Below, one piece after another: positions 1-5,944 of a DNA stretch of 22,636 bases (position 1 is the stretch's first letter; every line of letters starts with the position of its first letter). Source of the DNA: an uncultured Chitinophagaceae bacterium (GTDB lineage Bacteria; Bacteroidota; Bacteroidia; Chitinophagales; Chitinophagaceae); the NCBI GenBank assembly GCA_937996595.1, contig CALKVC010000040.1:1-22636 (forward strand), given 5' to 3'. A program made the position numbers and the translations under genes. Below the pieces are notes generated by a model. The model was not told the origin of the DNA. It was given only the letters and a program-made list of their open reading frames with translations, and made no database searches.

Positions 1-481
1 TATCCCTGTACCTGTCAAATTCCATCCTGGTCATCGGCACATCAGCTTTTTCGTCTTCCCTGTTTATTCGCCTGGTAAAATCAGCAAACTTCGCTGAATC
101 CATCTTTTCAATTTCCTGGATAGTTTTGCCATTAATGGTTGTTGTTGCGTCAACCCCATCAGAAACCTTTGAAAAACTGAAAAAGATAAGGAAAAAAAAT
201 GCGGAAGTAAACACATACATTTTCACCGGATTCAGATAGCTGTTCCTTCTGCCGGCCATAAATTCCCTGGTCAGGAATCCGGGGCGGGTAACCAGCAGTT
301 TCAATGAACTGAAAAATTTCCCGTCGAAGTGTATTACATCTTTGAAAAAATGAGTCAGCATGCTCCAGGCGGTCTCTTTAGGTTCTATATTCTCCTGACC
401 GCACACATGGCAATACCTGCCTTGAACGGTTGCCTGGCAATTCAGGCATATTTTTTCGACTCTTTCCTTATGTTGGCTCAA
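1..481 (-). CDS. DUF3667 family zinc-ribbon membrane protein (3' part missing)
   Basis: This is the N-terminal 160 residues of a protein that runs off the left edge of the window. It opens with a zinc ribbon made of two cysteine pairs (CLNC, then CHVC about ten residues later). The segment GKFFSSLKLLVTRPGFLTRE follows, then FMAGRRNSYLNPVKMYVF and a hydrophobic FFFLIFF helix. That order is characteristic of DUF3667, a Bacteroidota membrane family of unknown function. I place the start at TTG 481 because no ATG lies between it and the in-frame upstream stop, and it leaves only ten residues before the first cysteine. After the first helix the chain becomes polar and charged, probably an extracytoplasmic segment. 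It is divergent from the gene at 582, with about 100 bp of AT-rich DNA between them. The family call is firm; the start is uncertain. Confidence 0.85.
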   Translation of the reverse strand, partial: MSQHKERVEKICLNCQATVQGRYCHVCGQENIEPKETAWSMLTHFFKDVIHFDGKFFSSLKLLVTRPGFLTREFMAGRRNSYLNPVKMYVFTSAFFFLIFFSFSKVSDGVDATTTINGKTIQEIEKMDSAKFADFTRRINREDEKADVPMTRMEFDRYRD

Positions 482-581
482 CGCGGATAATTTTGTTAAA
501 AATAATAAAGTTTGGGCGCTTGTATATTAATGATATAATTTACGCAATATCTTTAATTAAATATTTGAATTCTTTATATAC

Positions 582-1412
582 ATGAAAAAAATCTCAGCCA
601 CTTTTCTATTACTGTCATTGGCCTTTTTAAGTGTTCATGCCCAGTATTATTACAGGGATATCATCAGCAACAGGCAGTTGATGACAGAAATGGCACAGTA
701 CCGGGAAAATAAGGTGCGTTTAATCAAGATACGGAGTTTTGAGGATGATGGAACTGAAAGTGATGGTTTCTTCTGTGAAAAAAAGATATCCCGTGATTAC
801 AGGAAAACGGAGCTCTTTACCCGTTCAAATATATCAGGCGTTTCACTGCTTACCTCCCTGTTCAATGAAAAAGGGCAATTGGTGAGTACATCAGACAGTT
901 CGGAACTGGCGGTTTCCGTTAACAGGTATACATATGATAATGATGGCAGGATTGTTACGATATTATCTGTTATCCGTTCATCAGATGATGACTTTACCAG
1001 TGAAATAAAGGAAGAGCATATTTACTTTTACGGAAATGGCCATATTCCGGAAAAAATGATACGGGTAAAAAACGTAACAGACAGCACCAGCATCTTATTC
1101 GGTGTTGATGAACAAAATAATGTGAGCATTGAAAAAGACAGCAGGAACGGGAGCAAATACTATTATTATTACGATAGCCGGAACAGACTCACCGATATTG
1201 TTCATTCAAATGAGCATACAACCAGGCTTATTCCCGATTACCTATTTGAATACAACAACGCCGGGCAACTGGTGCAAATGACCAATACAGAAGAAGGCGG
1301 CAGCAATTATTTTGTGTGGAAATACAGTTATGAAAACGGGCTCAGAAGCAAAGAAAAATGTTATTCAAAAGAGAGGAAACTGATGGGTAGCATAGAATAT
1401 GTATATGATTAG
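582..1412 (+). CDS. Secreted YD-repeat-like protein of unknown function
   Basis: A 276-residue exported protein. Residues 1-20 form a signal peptide (MKKI, a hydrophobic core, then SVHA before Gln21). The mature part holds short aromatic-Asp/Asn-Gly strands that recur: YTYDNDGRIVTI (about 116-127), YYYDSRNRLTDI (195-206), FEYNNAGQLVQM (222-233) and the YSYENG region near 248. They resemble isolated RHS/YD repeats, which build beta-sheet shells. The protein is far too short for a toxin-delivery RHS protein and has no core-associated cleavage domain, so it is more likely a small periplasmic or surface beta protein. The first ATG is followed at once by the Lys-rich signal-peptide start, so the start is secure. 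A short hairpin follows the stop codon. I cannot assign a biochemical role. Confidence 0.75.
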   Translation: MKKISATFLLLSLAFLSVHAQYYYRDIISNRQLMTEMAQYRENKVRLIKIRSFEDDGTESDGFFCEKKISRDYRKTELFTRSNISGVSLLTSLFNEKGQLVSTSDSSELAVSVNRYTYDNDGRIVTILSVIRSSDDDFTSEIKEEHIYFYGNGHIPEKMIRVKNVTDSTSILFGVDEQNNVSIEKDSRNGSKYYYYYDSRNRLTDIVHSNEHTTRLIPDYLFEYNNAGQLVQMTNTEEGGSNYFVWKYSYENGLRSKEKCYSKERKLMGSIEYVYD

Positions 1413-1413
1413 T

Positions 1414-1436
1414 TAGTAGCCGGGCTGCTGTTTTAT
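1414..1436 (+). terminator. Probable rho-independent terminator after the YD-repeat gene
   Basis: Two bases after the TAG stop, AGTAGC pairs with GCTGCT across a three-base CGG loop (one G-T wobble, with a possible seventh T-G pair), followed by GTTTTAT. The stem is short and the T run is only four bases, so this is a modest terminator for the plus-strand gene. The reverse strand has no T run. Confidence 0.45.
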
Positions 1437-1454
1437 CATTTTATACCATTCAGT

Positions 1455-1925
1455 TCATTTATTTGCTCTTTCCAGCCAGTCTGTCTCTTTTTCTGTTGTA
1501 AGGGCCTGCAGCACGCCAATTATAAATATGCAAGCCACGTTCGCAGCCAGGAAAACCATATCATAACTATTATACATGCCAATTGTGGTATACGCGTGTT
1601 TAAAAAAACGGGCCATATCCATCACTAAAAACACAGCCCAGGCCCCTATGGCGGTTGAAAAAACAGCATATGATATCCCTTTTACTATTTTGACGGGATG
1701 CGAAAATGTTCTGCGGAAATAAACTATATAGACCGGTATGAATAGCGCAGCCGGAACCAGTATGATGAGTACCATATATATGTAGGTAACCCATGGAATG
1801 TATGATAACAGGCCAAAGAATAGCCTGGTGAGCAGCATTAAAATTATGATAGCTGTGATAAAACCGGTTACCAGGAAAAATATGCTGCCGAATAAGCGTA
1901 TGTATTTCCCAAAACGATCTTCCAT
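1455..1925 (-). CDS. Four-helix membrane protein of unknown function
   Basis: A 156-residue integral membrane protein with four hydrophobic segments at roughly residues 13-38, 47-70, 84-104 and 120-141. A basic loop (YFRRTFSHPVKIVK) lies between helices 2 and 3, and a charged tail (TEKETDWLERANK) ends the protein. I recognise no catalytic motif. The gene starts 44 bp downstream of the M42 peptidase gene on the same strand and is probably the last gene of that transcription unit. The start METDRF-like ATG at 1925 (MEDRFGKY) is the first in the frame and gives a short cytoplasmic lead before helix 1. A cytoplasmic N- and C-terminus would fit the positive-inside rule. Gene reality is likely; function is unknown. 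Confidence 0.7.
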   Translation of the reverse strand: MEDRFGKYIRLFGSIFFLVTGFITAIIILMLLTRLFFGLLSYIPWVTYIYMVLIILVPAALFIPVYIVYFRRTFSHPVKIVKGISYAVFSTAIGAWAVFLVMDMARFFKHAYTTIGMYNSYDMVFLAANVACIFIIGVLQALTTEKETDWLERANK

Positions 1926-1969
1926 ACCTGCAAGTTATATAATAAGTACCCGTTAAAAGCTAAACCGGA

Positions 1970-3070
1970 TCAGAAATAACTGAGGTTGGTTTTTGGAGTA
2001 AGGGCGAGCAAGGTATCGTACATCAGTTTCACCGTGTTTTCAATATCATCTTTGTGCAGCATTTCCACAGTGGTATGCATATAACGGAGCGGTATTGAGA
2101 TGAGTACAGATGGGCATCCGTCATTTGCATAGGCAAATGAATCCGTATCGGTTCCGGTACTGCGGCTGGCGGCCCTTAGCTGAACAGGTATCTTTGATTT
2201 GGTTGCTGTTTGCTGAACAAAATCGAGGAGTTTGTTATGAACAGCCGGGCCATAACATAATGCGGGGCCTTTTCCGCAGGAACAATCTCCTTCAATCATT
2301 TTATTGATCATGGGAGTTGTGCTGTCATGTGTTACGTCTGTTATGATGGCCACATCAGGTTTTATCCTGCGTGCAATCATTTCAGCACCCCGTAAACCTA
2401 TTTCTTCCTGTACGGCATTAACTACATATAAAGCATATGGCAGCTTTTTTTGATTCTCCTTAAGCAACCTGGCCACTTCTGCAATCATGAAACCACCGAT
2501 GCGGTTATCAAAAGCACGCCCGATAAGATAACCGTGCGCCAGTTCATCATACCCTTCTTCGTATGTGGCAACAGCACCAACGTGAATACCTAAGGCCTCC
2601 ACTTCTTTTTTGGTGCGGGCACCGCAATCGAGCCATAGGTTTTCTACTTTAGGCTGGGTTTCCTTATCGGCATTACCCATACGGGTATGAATGGCAGGCC
2701 ATCCAAAAACGGCTTTTACGATTCCCTTTTTCCCCCGGATGAGTACCCTTTTGGATGGCGCAATCTGGTGGTCAACCCCGCCATTCCTTTTTAAATAGAT
2801 AAGCCCTTCCGGAGAAATATAGTTAACAAACCAACTGATTTCATCAGCATGTGCTTCTATCACAACTTTAAATGAAGCGCCGGGATTAATAACCGCCACT
2901 GCAGTACCATATGGGTCAGTAAAAAAATCATCTGCATAGGGCTGCAAATATTTCATCCACAATTTCTGCCCGCTGCTTTCAAATCCTGTAGGAGAAGCAT
3001 TATTGATATAATTCTTTAAGAATTCATAAGAAGCGGGTGTAATTAATGATTTTTTCCTTGCCGTTGCCAT
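1970..3070 (-). CDS. M42 family metallo-aminopeptidase
   Basis: A 366-residue cytoplasmic dinuclear-metal aminopeptidase of the M42 family (glutamyl aminopeptidase/endoglucanase M type). The expected metal and catalytic residues are visible in order: His74 and Asp76 in EAHADEISWF, Asp188 in RAFDNRIGG, the Glu222-Glu223 pair in QEEIGLRGAE (general base and ligand), Asp245 in IITDVTHD, and His332 in RYMHTTVEML. The segment SRSTGTDTDSF near residue 303 is also typical. Length matches the family. M42 enzymes usually form 12-subunit tetrahedral particles that trim peptides released by proteases. The gene lies 27 bp downstream of the UbiA-like gene on the same strand. Unusual detail: a GDCSCGKGPALCYG stretch (about 261-274) has three cysteines near the active-site region. 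The family call is very secure; substrate preference cannot be read from sequence. Confidence 0.95.
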   Translation of the reverse strand: MATARKKSLITPASYEFLKNYINNASPTGFESSGQKLWMKYLQPYADDFFTDPYGTAVAVINPGASFKVVIEAHADEISWFVNYISPEGLIYLKRNGGVDHQIAPSKRVLIRGKKGIVKAVFGWPAIHTRMGNADKETQPKVENLWLDCGARTKKEVEALGIHVGAVATYEEGYDELAHGYLIGRAFDNRIGGFMIAEVARLLKENQKKLPYALYVVNAVQEEIGLRGAEMIARRIKPDVAIITDVTHDSTTPMINKMIEGDCSCGKGPALCYGPAVHNKLLDFVQQTATKSKIPVQLRAASRSTGTDTDSFAYANDGCPSVLISIPLRYMHTTVEMLHKDDIENTVKLMYDTLLALTPKTNLSYF

Positions 3071-3097
3071 GTTTATGATTTTGAATGAGCAAAATAA

Positions 3098-3928
3098 CTA
3101 AATACTTGCCAATATTGTTGCAATAGCTGAAAACAACATTAACCCGTCTACCAGGAAATAATAAAAAAAATACCCGCTTTTTTTCAGTGATAGCCGGTAA
3201 ACAAGCAGCACGGCCATACCAGTTAGCAGGAATGAGAACACTTGTGCGCCACTTTCAAAATAAAACCTCAGCAAGAACCCAGCTGACAGATAAAGCGATA
3301 AAACAATCATAATAAGTATGCCCAGGGTTTTTCTGCTCACGACCGTTGCCAGGCTGCTGAGTCCACGGATTTTATCTACTTTCACATCCCTTGAATCGAA
3401 TATGATGCAAAGCATCAGCATAAACATGAACCTGGCAGTAAACAAAAGCATTAAAGGTTTGTTCCATGATAAGGATGCATTAGCAACCGGAATGATAATG
3501 GTAACATACGTCCAGGTGAAAGCCAGCAAAATCGTTTTCAAAAAACCGGCTTTTCGGGTAAATGCCAGTGATTTAACCGGCCACAGGGGTACACTGTATG
3601 CCAGAGTGAGCATGACGGATATTATTATTTCATTTAATAGCCCGGTTACCAGGTGGCGAAGAAAAAAAAGGCCGGTGGCTGCTGAAAGTAGCACTAAAAT
3701 GTTGGAGCCATTTTTTATAAGGAAATCAGCCAGGCCACGTTTATCATTAAAATGATATTTACTTATCAGCCAGTAGAAGTTATAACTGCCAAGTGTGGCA
3801 AAAAAAAGCAGGAGGCAAACGTTAAAAGAAACCGGTATGTGTAAGAGGATGTATGACTGCCAGCATAAAAAGAATGCACATATGGAAATAAAGAAAGAAT
3901 GCGAAAGGATGAAATGCAGCCATTTCAT
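3098..3928 (-). CDS. UbiA-like polytopic membrane protein with one Asp-rich motif
   Basis: A 276-residue protein with about eight or nine membrane helices, resembling UbiA-superfamily prenyltransferases. The second Asp-rich motif is intact as D178xxD181xxxD185 (FDSRDVKVDKIRG), followed by the usual GLSSLATVVS. A YSVPLWP segment near residue 111 and a late Asp-Gly (261-262) also fit UbiA proteins. The first Asp-rich motif (NDxxDxxxD) is not seen: the equivalent place after helix 2 reads GSYNFYWLISKYHFND, keeping only an Asn. UbiA enzymes need both motifs to bind Mg-diphosphate, so activity on an ordinary polyprenyl diphosphate is doubtful. The ATG follows the lipoprotein stop codon with no gap (TAAATG), which suggests translational coupling. 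The superfamily call is likely; the reaction is unknown. Confidence 0.7.
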   Translation of the reverse strand: MKWLHFILSHSFFISICAFFLCWQSYILLHIPVSFNVCLLLFFATLGSYNFYWLISKYHFNDKRGLADFLIKNGSNILVLLSAATGLFFLRHLVTGLLNEIIISVMLTLAYSVPLWPVKSLAFTRKAGFLKTILLAFTWTYVTIIIPVANASLSWNKPLMLLFTARFMFMLMLCIIFDSRDVKVDKIRGLSSLATVVSRKTLGILIMIVLSLYLSAGFLLRFYFESGAQVFSFLLTGMAVLLVYRLSLKKSGYFFYYFLVDGLMLFSAIATILASI

Positions 3929-4387
3929 TTAACGGCAGTTGAAATATATCGGATCTCCTGTTGTAACAACATTGCTTTTATTTTTAGCAAAATCCCGTAC
4001 ATACATTTCAAAATAAAGTGTATCTGTATGCAATGCCCCGCTTGGCAAAGATTTGCATTCAAGCACTTTATTGATAGATACGGTAACTTCTCCTTCAAAA
4101 CGCCTTCCGGCAGACAGTTTCAGGTCGGGAAACGGCAGCGAATCAAATTTTCCGGTAAGTACGTTACGTAAATAGATAAATGAGGTATCGCTACCTGCTT
4201 TCAGGCCCAGGTCGCCTTCCAGGTCGGTAACAGAAAACGTGATATCCGGAATAACGGCCCCCAGTTCGATACTGGTAAAATTAGGGGATACAGATTTATA
4301 TGTTATCTGTGGTTCGGTGGTATACTTATCTTTCTTACAGCTTGTAAAAAGCATCAGTATTGAAACAATCAGTAATGTTATGCGCAT
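3929..4387 (-). CDS. Small lipoprotein, probably Ig-like fold
   Basis: A 152-residue lipoprotein. The frame stays open further upstream, but I take ATG 4387 as the start because it gives a clean type II signal peptide: MRITLLIVSILMLFTSC with the lipid-modified Cys at 17, then KKDKYTTEP. A -7-like box also sits 18 bases upstream. The mature part has alternating strands and a conserved-looking ITFSVTDLEGDLGL segment, found in many Bacteroidota lipoproteins of unknown function and consistent with an Ig-like beta-sandwich. Two cysteines (ECKS near the middle, FNCR at the end) could form a disulfide. It appears to be the first gene of a unit continuing into the UbiA-like protein. The acidic residue at +2 that retains proteins in the inner membrane of E. 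coli is absent. Confidence 0.75.
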   Translation of the reverse strand: MRITLLIVSILMLFTSCKKDKYTTEPQITYKSVSPNFTSIELGAVIPDITFSVTDLEGDLGLKAGSDTSFIYLRNVLTGKFDSLPFPDLKLSAGRRFEGEVTVSINKVLECKSLPSGALHTDTLYFEMYVRDFAKNKSNVVTTGDPIYFNCR

Positions 4388-4404
4388 GTTGGAAGTTTGA
4401 TATC

Positions 4405-4412
4405 CAAATTTA
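4405..4412 (-). promoter_or_regulatory. Bacteroidota -7 box for the lipoprotein operon
   Basis: On the minus strand this reads TAAATTTG, an exact match to the TAnnTTTG -7 element of the Bacteroidota primary sigma factor. It lies 18 bases before the lipoprotein ATG, giving a leader of roughly ten bases. I see no TTG at the ideal -33 distance, so the call rests on the -7 box alone. Confidence 0.4.
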
Positions 4413-4420
4413 ATGATTGA

Positions 4421-4454
4421 TTGCCATATATCCATCCTAATTGCCGCATCTTTG
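4421..4454 (+). promoter_or_regulatory. Candidate promoter for the LuxE-like gene
   Basis: CATCTTTG (4447-4454) is one base off TAnnTTTG, and a TTG lies at 4421-4423 with a 23-base spacer, slightly longer than the usual 19-21. The box ends eight bases before ATG 4462, so transcription would begin at or within a base or two of the start codon: a nearly leaderless mRNA. It overlaps the region used by the divergent lipoprotein operon. Confidence 0.35.
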
Positions 4455-4461
4455 CAGTTTG

Positions 4462-5481
4462 ATGATGCCATTTTTAACAGAACATACCATATTAAGAAAA
4501 GAGATATTTGAATTGCAGGAAGCGGAATTTGAACGCCTTGCCATTCAGATTTTCCAGTTTCAGTATGCACAGAACCCATTTTACCATGATTATTGCCGGG
4601 CAATCAATACCAATATATCATCAGTAAAGCATATAAACCAAATACCCTTTCTCCCGATCCAATTCTTTAAAACAAAGAGAATAATAACAACCCAATTTGA
4701 ACCGGAACGGGTATTTGAGAGCAGCGGTACCACCGGATCTGTTAACAGCAAACATTATATAAGGGATATAAGCCTGTATGAAAATAGTTTTTTAAAAAAT
4801 ATTGAAAAGACCTACGGTAAGATTCAAGATTATTGTATTCTTGGATTGCTGCCTTCTTACCTGGAGAGAAAAAATGCTTCGTTGGTTTGGATGGTACAGC
4901 AACTTATTGAAAAAAGTAAATATTCTCAAAGCGGATTCCATCTGACTGATTTTGAAACCCTTAAAAACAAATTGCAACAGAATGAAAAGGAATGTATTCC
5001 AACATTGCTTATAGGTGTAACCTATGCCCTGCTTGATTTCTTTGAAGAAAATCCTATGCAGCTTTCGCATACTATTGTGATGGAAACCGGTGGCATGAAG
5101 GGCAGGAAATCTGAAATGACCAGAACGGCGGTACACAAGCGGCTAAAAGAGTTAACATCTGTAGATGATGTTCATTCCGAATATGGCATGACCGAATTAT
5201 TATCCCAGGCTTATGCAAAAAAAGACGGGCTATTCTCATGTCCAACCTGGATGAAGATTGTTTTGAGAAAAGAAGATGATCCTTTTGATATCTCTTTTCC
5301 CGGATCAATGGCTGATCATTTTTGTACAGGAGCCATAAATGTAATTGACCTGGCAAACTTATATAGTTGTTCATTTATTGCCACGGATGATGTTGGCAGA
5401 TTATATAATGACGGGCGGTTTGAAGTGTTAGGGAGACTGGATAACAGTGATATTAGGGGTTGTAGTTTGATGGCTTTATAA
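4462..5481 (+). CDS. LuxE-like acyl-protein synthetase / PaaK-type adenylating enzyme
   Basis: A 339-residue member of the LuxE (long-chain-fatty-acid-protein ligase) branch of the ANL adenylating enzymes. The ATP-binding P-loop is FESSGTTG (residues 85-92) and the adenylate motif region is SEYGMTE (239-245). The C-terminus, GRLDNSDIRGCSLMAL, matches the ending usual for this family, so the gene is complete. The frame stays open upstream to TTG 4441, but a -7-like box sits there, so ATG 4462 (or the adjacent 4465) is preferred. LuxE in bioluminescent bacteria activates a fatty acid and passes it to its own cysteine for LuxC. Here there is no LuxC, LuxD or luciferase nearby, so the acyl substrate and acceptor are unknown. 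Stand-alone homologues are common in Bacteroidota. Likely cytoplasmic. Confidence 0.85.
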   Translation: MMPFLTEHTILRKEIFELQEAEFERLAIQIFQFQYAQNPFYHDYCRAINTNISSVKHINQIPFLPIQFFKTKRIITTQFEPERVFESSGTTGSVNSKHYIRDISLYENSFLKNIEKTYGKIQDYCILGLLPSYLERKNASLVWMVQQLIEKSKYSQSGFHLTDFETLKNKLQQNEKECIPTLLIGVTYALLDFFEENPMQLSHTIVMETGGMKGRKSEMTRTAVHKRLKELTSVDDVHSEYGMTELLSQAYAKKDGLFSCPTWMKIVLRKEDDPFDISFPGSMADHFCTGAINVIDLANLYSCSFIATDDVGRLYNDGRFEVLGRLDNSDIRGCSLMAL

Positions 5482-5494
5482 TTTGTTTGGGCAG

Positions 5495-5640
5495 CCGGGA
5501 AGTATTTTTTGCCGGGAAGACGCGAAGATTTTTTTGCCGGGAAGACGGGGAGATAATTTTATTACCAGGAAGGCGGGAAGATTTTTTTGCCGGGAGGACG
5601 GGGAGATAATTTTATTACCAACAAGCGGAAAGATGTTTTT
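5495..5640. repeat. GC-rich/T-rich intergenic minisatellite
   Basis: A tandem array with repeats starting CCGGGAAG or degenerate CCAGGAAG, at 5495, 5512, 5537, 5565, 5590 and 5618. Spacings are 17, 25, 28, 25 and 28 bases, so the higher-order unit is 53 bases (two sub-units), present about twice, with a degenerate lead-in. Each sub-unit has a purine core (GGGAAGACGGGGAGAT-like) and a T-rich spacer (ATTTTTTTG or AATTTTATTA). The first 32 bases of the two 53-base units differ at one position. It fills the space between the LuxE-like stop and the tRNA terminator. An open frame runs through it, but it is not a credible gene. It resembles the degenerate GACGCGAAG-type intergenic repeats found scattered in some environmental Bacteroidota genomes. 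Confidence 0.8.
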
Positions 5641-5683
5641 AACAGAAAGCGTTAATTACAATTTTCAAGACATTTCAGGTAAT

Positions 5684-5711
5684 AAAAAAGCCTCCGTTTA
5701 TGAGAGGCTTT
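5684..5711 (-). terminator. Rho-independent terminator of tRNA-Lys
   Basis: Reading the minus strand, AAAGCCTC pairs perfectly over eight bases with GAGGCTTT across a nine-base loop, and the T run continues to TTTTTT. The stem starts seven bases after the tRNA discriminator base, so it ends the tRNA transcript. Confidence 0.85.
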
Positions 5712-5717
5712 CATTTG

Positions 5718-5790
5718 TGAACTGGCTGGGACTCGAACCCAGGGCCCATACATTAAAAGTGTATTGCTCTACCAACTGAGCTACCAATTC
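5718..5790 (-). tRNA. tRNA-Lys(UUU)
   Basis: The minus strand folds into a full cloverleaf. The acceptor stem GAATTGG pairs with CCAGTTC (one T-G wobble), with discriminator A at 5718. The D-arm contains TAGCTCAGTTGGTAGAGCA, the anticodon stem is ATACA/TGTAT around the loop CTTTTAA, and the T-arm contains GGTTCGAGTCC. Loop positions 34-36 are TTT, reading AAA and AAG lysine codons. CCA is not encoded. It is a single-gene unit with its own promoter (5815-5844) and terminator (5684-5711). Confidence 0.97.
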
Positions 5791-5814
5791 TCCTTCCCTT
5801 TTTTGAAGGGAGTG

Positions 5815-5844
5815 CAAAAATAAGGCAAAAACATATTGCATCAA
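5815..5844 (-). promoter_or_regulatory. Promoter of tRNA-Lys (TTG-N19-TATTTTTG)
   Basis: On the minus strand TTG (5844-5842) is followed after exactly 19 bases by TATTTTTG (5822-5815), a full match to the Bacteroidota -33/-7 consensus. The -7 box ends 24 bases before the tRNA 5' end. The leader contains a small inverted repeat, CCCTT/AAGGG, just before the mature tRNA, which may help 5' processing. Confidence 0.75.
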
Positions 5845-5894
5845 ATTTTTTTACAGGTATTTCCATATTATTAATTAATATTTCGCTTATTTCT

Positions 5895-5926
5895 TTGCCA
5901 ACAGCGGGTTAACTGCACTATTTTTG
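5895..5926 (+). promoter_or_regulatory. Promoter of the SDR operon (TTG-N21-TATTTTTG)
   Basis: TTG at 5895-5897 and TATTTTTG at 5919-5926 are separated by 21 bases, a full match to the Bacteroidota -33/-7 consensus. The -7 box ends 18 bases before ATG 5945, so the leader is about a dozen AT-rich bases. An ATG at 5929 is out of frame and stops after seven codons, which supports 5945 as the start. Confidence 0.7.
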
Positions 5927-5944
5927 CTATGAATATTTTTTTAC

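Noticed and set aside
582..1412. RHS toxin or polymorphic toxin
   Set aside because: Too short, with a Sec signal peptide, no RHS core-associated motif, no toxin domain and no immunity gene next to it.
4388..4603. 72-codon N-terminal extension of the lipoprotein
   Set aside because: It would overlap the divergent LuxE-like gene and bury the signal peptide and lipobox; ATG 4387 puts MRITLL..LFTSC at the N-terminus.
4462..5481. Part of a bioluminescence (lux) operon
   Set aside because: No LuxA, LuxB, LuxC or LuxD gene is adjacent; stand-alone LuxE-like proteins are common in this phylum.
5495..5640. CRISPR array
   Set aside because: The repeats are degenerate, only 25-28 bases apart with no unique spacers, and no cas gene is in the window.
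5483..5779. 98-codon plus-strand open frame with repeated FCRED segments
   Set aside because: It starts at TTG just after the LuxE-like stop, its codons simply translate the minisatellite, and it runs antisense through the tRNA-Lys gene and its terminator.
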